From the NCBI GenBank assembly GCA_963556145.1, contig OY744465.1, forward strand, positions 2,170,001 through 2,234,000: DNA of 64,000 bases. Reading direction: 5' to 3'. Position 1 is the first letter of the stretch. Each line of letters starts with the position of its first letter. Origin of the DNA: Hygrocybe punicea (lineage: Eukaryota > Basidiomycota > Agaricomycetes > Agaricales > Hygrophoraceae). This document shows, piece by piece, positions 55,444-64,000 of the stretch. Made by a program: the position numbers and the translations under genes. The notes under the pieces were generated by a model that did no database searches, was not told where the DNA came from, and saw nothing but the letters and a program-made list of their open reading frames with translations.

Positions 55444-56315
55444 CTAATCATCATCAATATCCAAATCACCCTCCACACCAACACCTTCACCCATATCATC
55501 GAAGTCGAGGCCGTTGGCAGCACCATCGACGTCTAAATAAGCATCCCAGTCCTCTTGCCCTTCCACGTACACTGTATCAGGATCTTGCGGTTGAAGCTCC
55601 ACGGTCGGGTTGGGTGGGATGGTTGGAGGAGTTGTGGTTTGAAGGGAGGAGCGAACATATTTGAGGATATCGTCCATGCGATCTCTGAGTCGATCTTCTA
55701 ACTCTTCAACGATCTGAATGCACGAAAGTGAGTGATTTGTGTCCAAATCGCAAGCTCGTGTAATTCGAGGACATTTGGAGAATCGTAGTATGTTAAAAAC
55801 CAGGGTAGCGTCAGGAGTACGCACCACGTACAACTCCACAGCTTCTGTTGGAGCCAAGTTCACAACTTGCAGTTTCTCAGCTTTGGTGAGGTCGAATTGT
55901 GCGAGATCTTTGACAAGTTGAGTGATACCTGAAGCTGTCTGAGAAGCCGTAGGTTGATAGTCTGCAGAGAGGTATTGGATGGCCTGTGCCCCATCCATGC
56001 ACCCGTCATCAATATGATTGGTGAGGACCATGGACTTTCACACACTTCGACTTCGACCGTTCTCAAGTTCTCGCAGACTTCTTCCATGGTTGAATCCCTC
56101 CCACCCGCCGACATGGAGAACGCATTGGCGCTTCCCGCAACGTCTTCTTCTTTCTTAATTCGTAATGCCGTTTTGGTGCGCTGGAGGTGGTCGCCCTCCA
56201 GCTCGCGTAGGAGTTCGAGGACTTCAAAGTTGGATAGAAGAGCGGCGCGTGGATTGATAACCTGGAGTGCGAGTGAGTTGTACCTGCAAATGTGACAAGA
56301 GGAACTGACCTCCAT
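55444..56315 (-). CDS. RPC17: RNA polymerase III subunit Rpc17/Rpc9 (CRCP)
   Basis: Forms the stalk of RNA polymerase III together with Rpc25. The model starts at ATG 56315 with a two-codon first exon (ATG GAG), a GTCAGT intron, then VINPRAALLSNFEVLELLRE, which is the family N-terminus. Next comes a helical HRDC-like domain: TMEEVCENLRTVEVE joined across an intron to AIQYLSADYQPTASQ, then ITQLVKDLAQFDLTKAEKLQ and VVNLAPTEAVELYVVIVEEL joined across another. The tail is Pro-rich then very acidic (GLDFDDMGEGVGVEG, DLDIDDD). Length about 200 residues, slightly long for the family because of the acidic tail. A decayed fragment of this gene lies at 52795-53055. Confidence 0.88.
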
Positions 56316-57400
56316 TTGTGCCGATGGGGACAATACGTAGACTAATAATTATGTGGTAGTCAAATTCGGTGTTGCGGCGTTGTTTGGCAACGGCGTTTGA
56401 ACCAAACATTGCACTAGGCAGGCTCTTGCCAACAACCCACTCACCAAACCCAGCCATAGACCCTTGAAGGCACCGGCGTGATATATCTTCCTTGCCACTC
56501 GGTTGAAAGGGACATCCACTTAAATTTCGAGACTTGCACCAGCTGTGGGGAATATTCTAGACTTAACTCTTTGTCTAGTCTCCGGAACATTATTTCTATA
56601 CGAAGTGGCTGGTCCGTCCTCGTTCCGCCCTGTCTGCTGTAGTTGGATCCGCTTAGCCCCACTACAGTTTGATCTTTTGTTCCCACTCGACCACAAGCTC
56701 AGGTAGGTCTTGTGGCATCATTGATCATTCTTTCCACGACAAGTATTCGAAACGCGGTTGTCTCCAGGTTGTCTCTTCAGTGTGGAACTCAGCTGTTAGA
56801 CCTTCGGTCGTGGTACGGTATCAATATGGCGCGTAGGTATGTACAATTGAATTCTTTTGTATCAACCTTGACAGTGTCCATGTCAGTATCGTCTCCAGCT
56901 CAATGGAAAAGTTTTTATAGACCGTACCAAGCATTGCGCGACCCCGTCTCCACACAGGTCGCGACTCGCTCAAATACCGACGTTAACCCTTCTTCTGAGC
57001 TTATCCCTTGGTGAAAGGATCATATCAGAGTCCCCGGATGCCCGTTACATCCGATCCACGTGTTTCTAATCAGTTTCGCCAATTATTCGAGGCCACCGCA
57101 TTGACGACGCATATTGTTGGGGAGTATAGTAGTACAATTGAGCCCGGTTGACTTTGGTGGGAACGTCGCTTGTAGATTGACGAACATGTCCAGGGCAAGG
57201 CACAATAATAATAAATTTTGGACTTAACATTGATTATAGTGGCTGGGACCAAACAGCAGACCACAAAGGCAGCGTAACAACTGAATCCAGAGTCTCATAC
57301 ACCAATTACCAGTGGGCCCTCTTGTTCTATGCGCCTTGGAATTAATCATTTTTGTCAATATAGGCCTTAACCATCAGCCATTTTTCCTACCGTCAAAAGC
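56316..57400. promoter_or_regulatory. divergent promoter region, Rpc17 and Not2
   Basis: About 1.1 kb between two divergent housekeeping genes. Frames at 56441-56686 (minus) and 56712-57014 (plus) lack recognisable domains. A small upstream gene cannot be excluded. Confidence 0.4.
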
Positions 57401-60011
57401 AATGAATCGACCTGGTGAGCCTGCATTGTCTCGATCTCATTCAGCCAACCTTTTACTCGCCTCGTCGCGTATGATCCCCAGGTCAGCCTCAACAGCGCCC
57501 ACCAAACCTTGCCCCAAATGCCGGTCTGGCAGGTCCGTTTCGTGGGCCATACCCCAGTTATGGGATACCACCAAGAAGCGTCATTCAAGGTGGATACGTT
57601 CCGGGTCTCCAGCCAAACAGCCATCGAGCCGCTCAGCAGCCGCAAGCACCGAGCATGGTGCCTCAACCCTCGCCTGGCTTCATTCAACAACGGGGACAAA
57701 GTGGATTTCCATTTGGCGGAGGGCTCCCACAACAGAGTCCGAGCCAGCATCAGCAGCCGACTCTCCAGCAGCATTCTTCCACGCCTTCGCAACTATCACA
57801 GCTGCAACAACAACAACAAGCAAACGGCACGTCGAATACCCAGCCCCCTCATCTCGTGCAGAATGCTACTACGCCAAGTGTATCGGGGACAGCTCCATCG
57901 GTTTCGTCTGCCAGCGAAGTTGGCCTTGACCCTAATGATTTCCCAGCACTGGGTTCTGTACCATCAAACGCCAATAGCTCAAGCACGAGTAACGGTGGCG
58001 TAAGCAATGGTACGACGAGCTATGCAAGCCAAGCGGGAACCGGTGTACCGTTAGGAGCTGCAGCGGGTGCGGGTGCGGGTACAGGTGCGACAGGCACAGC
58101 TGTGGGTGGGATAACTGGTGCGGCGGGAACGACAGGAAATACTTCGCAACCACGAGATTTCACACCAGACGACTTCCCGGCACTCAGTGGACAAGTACAT
58201 TCTCAAACACAAAGCCAAACACAGAACTTGACATCCCATCCTCCACCACTCTTGAACCCAAATCCAGACAGCCATCCACATCCGCCAGGTTTAAATGGGT
58301 TCCAGCACACCGATCATTCACAACCACATCGGCAGACGCTGCTCGGTTCGCTGGAGAGTAGGGCTATTTTACCGCAGGGGACACCGGGAATGTTGAATCT
58401 TGGTCCAACTCAGGCGAGAAATGTGCACCCTGGTTTCCAGCAAGGACAAACGGACGCTGAAAAGCAGCAACGGGTGAGTGTCGTGGTTGATACGGTTCTT
58501 CGTTTTCCGAACGCGACGCACTCTGCCACCACTTCATGCCCATTACATATTCACATCTGCACATTTTTGTTCTTCGGCATCCGACCAATCCAATTCATTC
58601 AAATCGTATCTGACATACATGCTTAGAACAATTATGCCCTGAAGCTGAACCAGGCAACACATGCAGCGTGGAACTCACCCACTGTCAATCCCAGTCCTCA
58701 GTCCCAACTTACCGCAGGTGCGTTTGCTAACCCAACATCAACAACGGCGCAGGCAAATGGAATGCATACAAATATAAATACAAATACAATACAATCCCAG
58801 CAACAACCGTCATCCCAATCGCAGCAGCAGTCACATCATCTAAACGCCCCGCCAGGAGTACCTCCCCCGACAAGCTCGTTCGTGCAGTCGAGTCATGCCC
58901 ATGGAACAGGTGCAGTGGCGAACGCTGCCACAGGTGCAATCACTGGATCAGCACCAACACCATACACCTCAAACGGTCTTGTCTCGGGCGATCAGCATCC
59001 AAATAACCCGAACCCGAATCAGAATCTCTCATCAAATCCACACCCTCCACTACACACGACAACACACCCCCAGACACCTGCACAACAAGTCCTGATGAGT
59101 GCCGCAGATCGATGGGGTCTCCTGGGGCTGCTGGCTATGATTAAGAACGCAGGGACAGACATGGATCAAGGACTAAGCAGCGTGGGGACAGATCTGGGCA
59201 CGATGGGATTAGATATGGGATATCCAGGGTAAGCCACCGTGGTCTTTTCTCGTCAGAAAAACATACAAACAACTTGCCGTGGCGGGTCTTGTTCAAACTT
59301 AACCTGAAAGACATTCGAATTATTATTAACATTTTCCCTGTTCATCTAGAAATCTCTACTCGACGTTTATTACCCCTTGGGCTGATCAGTCAGCAGCGCA
59401 CACAGTTGAGCCAGATTTCCACCTGCCAGGTTGCTATAGCGTCCAAGCTCCGCCACCCGGGCCTAACAAGGCCGCGGCATTCAGCGACGAAACCCTTTTC
59501 TTCATGTTCTATTCAAGCCCCAAGGACGCTCTCCAGGAAGTGGCTGCTCAGGAGCTGTACGTACCATCACTCTGCAGGCCATATCACTTTCCACTGATCG
59601 ATATTTAATACTCCGGTGCAAATCTCTCCTGTTGCAATTTCCTTCCCTTTGAACGCTTCCAGATGGAACCGCAACTGGCGCTACCACAAAGATCTCCGGC
59701 TATGGATAACGAAAGAAACTGGAACGACGTCGTCACTGAAAGTGCCTGGTGGCGAGCAAGGCGTCTACACGTTCTGGGATCCAGAGAACTGGGGCAAGGA
59801 GAGAAAGGAAATGACAGTGCTATATGCTGATCTGGAAGAGAAGAGCATACCCGTATTTGCACAAGGTCCGGGACTGATACTTGCGCAAAGCCAATCAAAC
59901 CAAGGGCAAAACGTAGGGCAGCAGCAGGCTCAAGGACTGCAGCAATTACAGACCGGACAGGTTCAGCAGGTACAGAGAGGATCCTTCCAAATGGGCATGG
60001 CGGGGTTGTGA
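57401..60011 (+). CDS. NOT2: CCR4-NOT complex subunit Not2
   Basis: Scaffold subunit of the CCR4-NOT mRNA deadenylase complex, nuclear and cytoplasmic. Exon 1 is only MNRPG. A 73-nt intron (GTGAGC donor, CCCAG acceptor) leads into GQPQQRPPNLAPNAGLA. The N-terminal half is Gln/Pro/Ser-rich with poly-Gln runs and two short DPNDFPALG and TPDDFPALS motifs, a hallmark of Not2 proteins. After the GTGAGT intron comes NYALKLNQATHAAW. Further on is DRWGLLGLLAMIKNA, then the NOT box (NOT2/3/5 domain): LYSTFITPWADQS, FFMFYSSPKDALQEVAAQEL, NRNWRYHKDLRLWIT and GVYTFWDPENWGKERKEMTV. A Gln-rich tail ends GMAGL. About 800 residues. Confidence 0.94.
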
Positions 60012-60470
60012 AGGGACGAGGGGTATGGGGCTTTTCTTTGTCAATTTCCTCGACACCCACATTTTCTTCGAGCTTTCGAACTTTGTATCTCTAATCTACT
60101 TATCGGCCCAACCCTTTCACCGTTCTGACTCCTTGATCACCCTCTCTGTTGCCAAATAGTATCGCAAGGCGTGTTTCCTTTGCACGTTGAACCTACATTC
60201 TGCCAGTGAGAGGGCCTACAGTTGTTACATAAATTGTCTAAGCACCAGTCATGTGCAAATTTCCCCGAGTCTGCAAAGCTGTCCGTCCACTATAAACTCA
60301 GCGAGTAGTCTCCCTGAGAGATTAGGGTGATGATCGTGATTGCCCAGCCCGATGCTGAGGCTGCTTGGCACCCCCGGATCTGGTATAAAGTCTGCAGCTA
60401 GTCCCTGCGCCTGCCCAAGACCCGCCAACACAACCACAACACCAACACCTATATTCGGGGTATAAAGCTG
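60012..60470. other. intergenic, Not2 3' end and Cdc43 promoter
   Basis: No gene is seen. GGTATAAAG just before the Cdc43 start (about 60459-60467) could be a TATA box, but it is only a few nucleotides from the ATG and therefore doubtful. Confidence 0.4.
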
Positions 60471-62070
60471 ATGTCCAACAATTTCGAAAACATCCCATCT
60501 TTGGCTCGAAGTGGGCATGCCGCCCATTCCATGCGATGTATCACCGGTCTCCCAGAGTCACAAGTCGAGCTTGATCCTTCACGGTGCGCCCATTTTGCTA
60601 CGCTTGGGGCGTTTCACTCAAAGTTTTTTCCCTTCTATTTTTAGACTGGCCGTGGCATTTTATTGCCTGGGCTCTCTCGATTTACTGGGGTCTCTGCAAG
60701 AAAAGACGAACGAGACAGATCGAGAGACCTGGCGAGAGTGGATATGGGAGCAACAGACGAGTGCGGTCGATTTGTCCCCTTTTTTTTTGCGACGCTTAGC
60801 CTGACATCGGTTGCAGAAGGCCGTCATGGTACTGGCTTCAAGCCAAGTTCTTATATGACTCCACAATGTGCGCCAGAGATGTTGGTCTGTCCACCCATTT
60901 TTATTTATTTATGCTCGTTCACAAATATAATCACGTCCGAAAAGGAGGAATACTCGGAATACGACATGCCGCATATGATTATGACGTATACTGCGTTGCT
61001 TTCCCTCTCGATTTTGCGCGACGATTTTTCAAGACTGGATCGGCCGGGCATCTTAAAGTTTCTACACGCTTGTCAGAGAGAAGACGGGAGGTTAGTCGAC
61101 GTAATAAATTGCGGATTTGGCTTTTATTTGCTGAGTCGACAGCTTCTCGACCTTGCCTCAACAAGGCGATTCGGACCTCCGGACGGTATATTGTGCATTC
61201 GCCATCAGCAGCATGCTAAACGATTGGTCAGGCGTGGATGTTGAGCGGGCGCTTGGTTTCATAGCAGCTTGTAGGGTGAGATCTTGCATGAAACTTTGCG
61301 AGAGTTGCTTCTGGCCGTTGACTTGAAGTCTTTTTTTTGGGGGGGGGGAAAGACGTACGAAGGCGGATATGGCCAGTCGCCATTTTGTGAAGCCCAGGGT
61401 AAGCGAATGTCCTCCTTTTTTCTGCCACATTTATTCAATTCAGTTCAAGGGGGTACGACGTATACGGCGATTGCGTCTCTAAAGCTCGCACCGCCGAAAC
61501 CTGGCTCCACCTTTGGTGGCGGGATCCTCACGGGCTCAGAACGTCGGCAAACCGTCCGTTGGCTCATACAAAACCAAGATGCTTCGGGCGGGTTCCGCGG
61601 CCGCACGGGAAAGGAAGCGGATGCTTGTTACTGTTTTTGGTGCGGCGCTGCCCTTCAGGTAAGCGTGACGAGCGATCTTTTCCTCTTTTTTTATTTATTA
61701 CCCGAATTCAATGATTCCGACGTGTATTATGGGCCAAAGATTCTTGATGCAAATGAGCTTGTAAACGTTCCACCGTTGGCAGAATTCCTCTCTCGTTGTC
61801 AGTTCAAGTACGGCGGCATTGCGAAAGCTCCTGGTGAAACTCCAGGTAAAGTGAAGAGTTTACCTACGAGAGTGCTCTAATCGTTTGTTAATCACTTCAG
61901 ATCCATATCATACATACCTGTCTTTGGCGGCATTGTCGATGTATTCGCCGAGTCGGGGCGATGATGGCACACATCTCTCGTGGAAGTTTGATCCCTTGGA
62001 GCCTCTTTTAAATTCTAGGGAGGAGACCGTAGGGTGGGCGAAGCGGTATATACCTGCTAGAAGCCTCTAG
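60471..62070 (+). CDS. CDC43: geranylgeranyltransferase type I beta subunit
   Basis: Catalytic subunit that prenylates CaaL-type proteins such as Rho and Cdc42, paired with the alpha subunit Ram2. Start ATG 60471 gives MSNNFENIPSLARSG. A GTGCGC intron joins VELDPSR to LAVAFYCLGSLDLLG in frame. QF-repeat/prenyltransferase blocks follow: WREWIWEQQT, MIMTYTALLSLSIL, LKFLHACQREDG, YEGGYGQSPFCEAQGGTTYT, TVRWLIQNQDASGGFRGRTG and QFKYGGIAKAPGETP. Zinc ligands are Asp and Cys in KEADACYCFW and His in YHTYLSLAAL. It ends YIPARSL at 62070. About eight short introns. The length of roughly 370 residues is usual. The final YSPS and downstream region suggest no truncation. Confidence 0.9.
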
Positions 62071-62448
62071 GAAGATGAAAGGTTATTTGTTGGGTCGATG
62101 TTAAAAAATTCCTTACAATGTGACCAGCGAACATATATGGGATACCAAGGCCAGATGTTGCCCTAAGCACTTGACCTCTAGAGTCCAGTTTGGACCTTTT
62201 CATTCCGAGTCACTACAGTGGGTTGCGCAGGCGACATCGTCATCAGACCCCAGGGAAGGCTGCAATTGTGTTGGGCTCGGATGTGGCGAAATCTGTAGCC
62301 ACGCTATTGTTCGTTTGGCTTGGGCTTGGAGTGGCAGTGACAGTCAGCCGAATGCTTAGGCCTCTCCATTCTCCATATATAATGGCGACAGCGCTCTTTT
62401 TCATTTTACTACTACGACCACTCCCCCCTTCCTCACTTTGTTCCTGCA
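62071..62448. other. intergenic
   Basis: Short frames at 62120-62477 look like chance. TATATAATGG at about 62375-62384 sits 65 nt upstream of the next ATG and may be a core promoter. Confidence 0.35.
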
Positions 62449-63655
62449 ATGCGCTCGCTGGACTTGACCGAGCTTAATCGTTTCTTCAACACGCCACGTC
62501 CCAAACCTCAGACCCCCCCGAGAGCACTGGCGGCCTCGCAAGGTAAATGTCGTAAAGAGCATTCCACAAACGTTCGGTCAACATTCGAGGCGTTGGGCGA
62601 CGTCCCATGTCCCATGCCAGACATCGGTGCCGAGCGCCGTCAATGCCCGACCCTAATCCAACACACCCAGTGCTTCCTCGACGATTTCCAGCGCCGCGCG
62701 AGCCAGGATAGGACGTGGTCTGATGTGAAGGTCCATCTCGCCGTAGTGGATTTACCAACCAGGCACCGCCTGGCTTCCTCACAATCCGCGACCGCCATCT
62801 CCGCTCAGACCCTCAACCCTCATGCAACACCCTTTGTCTCCTCCCGCGCCCTTGCACTTCCACCCCAGCTACATGTGCCACAAGAGCAGGTGCCTGCATG
62901 GTTCCCCGCATTCTACGCTGGTACGCACATCACCGCGTCACGTCACTTCAACGCACATGTTTCTACTGTGGTCGACTTTCGCCGCTGGTCGAGCGCAAAC
63001 ATCGCAGAGCTCGCACAGCACTTCTGCTGGCGGGGCGCAGAGGGGGTTTCCCGGGATGCAGCAGGCGTCGCCGCGTTTGCACGAGCAGTGCATGTCCGGT
63101 TAGACGGCGTATGTGGCGTGTGGTGTGCGAACGAGTTCATGTGGCGTCTGAGGGAGAGTGTTTTCGGGGCCTTCAAGGATGTCTGGAAATCAGTACGTCG
63201 ATGGTGGTTTCTTTTGCACCAGAAATTCCATACTGACGTGCCTGCATCTCGACCAGGTCTGCCCATCACAAAGAAGTACAGTAGCATACATCTCCTCCGC
63301 GCTCAGCCTTGCGGCGTTCATTGGCGACCTCTTCACACACGAACTCTTTCCAGTTTCGCAAGTCCACCTATGCTTATCCCTCCTAGTAGCGGAAGCCACC
63401 ACCGTCGAGCATGTACACGCAATCCACCTGCTTCTCTTGCATGCAAACAGAGGGGCATGGAGCGTACATGACATTCGAGGGTTCATGGCGACGTTTTCGC
63501 ACCGGGTGGGGCATTTGAACGGGAGAGGTGGGTTACGTGCTAGCGTAGTAGGGAGGGTGGTTCAGGAGGATGAAGTTGGGGCGTGGATTGGTGAGATCAC
63601 GGATATGGTGCAGCGGTGGGAGATGAAGAAAGGTTCGGTGGCGCTTGTTGGTTAA
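62449..63655 (+). CDS. hypothetical protein
   Basis: The ATG at 62449 opens a 340-codon frame that runs past a probable GTACGT donor after AFKDVWKS. A second exon from about 63259 reads VCPSQRSTVAYISSALSLAA and continues to TAA at 63655 (ending KKGSVALVG). Predicted helices dominate, for example YISSALSLAAFIGDLFTHEL, VHLCLSLLVAEATTVEHVHA and VGAWIGEITDMVQRWEMKK. The helix pairs recall MIF4G/ARM-type repeats, but no signature is certain. Additional introns near 62542 (GTAAAT) and 62729 (GTCCAT) are possible and would change the N-terminal half. No signal peptide. Confidence 0.55.
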
Positions 63656-64000
63656 TGACGCGCTGGACGTGCCGTTCAAACAAGTGTCGAGGCCTTCTGA
63701 GTCGATGCGTTATAGCGGACTCTGTCGCGTTATTTAATGTGGATACCCTGGAATTTACCTACGTACCAATACCCTCCCTTACTACGAGTCATATATGAAA
63801 ATCCCATGAGCCTGAAAGATTGAAGTTGCCAAATTTCCTCCGTAACCTTAAATTCTCTCGTTCAGGTGCCCTGATCTTGAGTGATCCACAGGGTCACCAC
63901 ATGTGGTGGAGTAATGGAAATTAGATTTTTGGTATGTCCAAATATTGGGTTTTCAAATCATATTATATCAAATCATATTTTGTACGCTAACAAAATGCCA
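63656..64000. other. window end, no gene seen
   Basis: AT-rich tail. A short direct repeat of AAATCATATT occurs at about 63955-63980. Nothing else was identified. Confidence 0.4.

Overview
The window reads as nuclear DNA of a mushroom-forming basidiomycete (Agaricomycetes). The evidence is many short introns (about 45-75 nt, GTRNGT donors), lineage-typical proteins (F-box/LRR proteins, small PPxY membrane proteins, TPR arrays of the kind found in CHAT-type proteins, Tnp2 transposases) and basidiomycete-like housekeeping genes. No rRNA, tRNA, CRISPR or prokaryotic feature was seen. All gene models were read by eye. Where a model was summed exon by exon and stays in frame, the entry says so.

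Layout. 0-7.7 kb: an F-box gene, a decayed TPR gene, thioredoxin reductase, beta-carbonic anhydrase and a small PPxY membrane protein. 7.7-25.4 kb is an accessory, repeat-rich region. A locus of about 1 kb occurs twice in tandem. One copy is split by a complete 6.9-kb Tnp2-family transposon (8625-15529) with near-perfect terminal inverted repeats, a 7-bp target duplication and three genes. The other copy (17395-18407) preserves the unoccupied site. A 575-bp MITE with an 8-bp target duplication lies between them. Decayed F-box, secreted-protein and PPxY genes and two small single-span membrane genes follow.

25.4-42.1 kb: a partial decayed copy and then the full gene of a WDR7/rabconnectin-3-beta-like WD40 protein, an F-box protein, a membrane-anchored S33 peptidase-like hydrolase, a broken and truncated YPP1 fragment and a DUF2235 hydrolase. 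42.2-47.0 kb: three membrane-protein genes. 47.7-63.7 kb is a compact core block: epsin (Ent3-like), secreted GH20 hexosaminidase, an intronless gamma-butyrobetaine hydroxylase-like oxygenase, RNA polymerase III subunit Rpc17 (with a decayed fragment of itself 2.6 kb away), Not2, the geranylgeranyltransferase I beta subunit and one hypothetical protein.

The most unusual items are the transposon with its two uncharacterised accessory genes and an internal empty-site control, the recurrence of C-terminal PPxY motifs in four small membrane proteins (candidate Rsp5/NEDD4 ligase clients), and several partial gene duplicates lying beside their intact parents.
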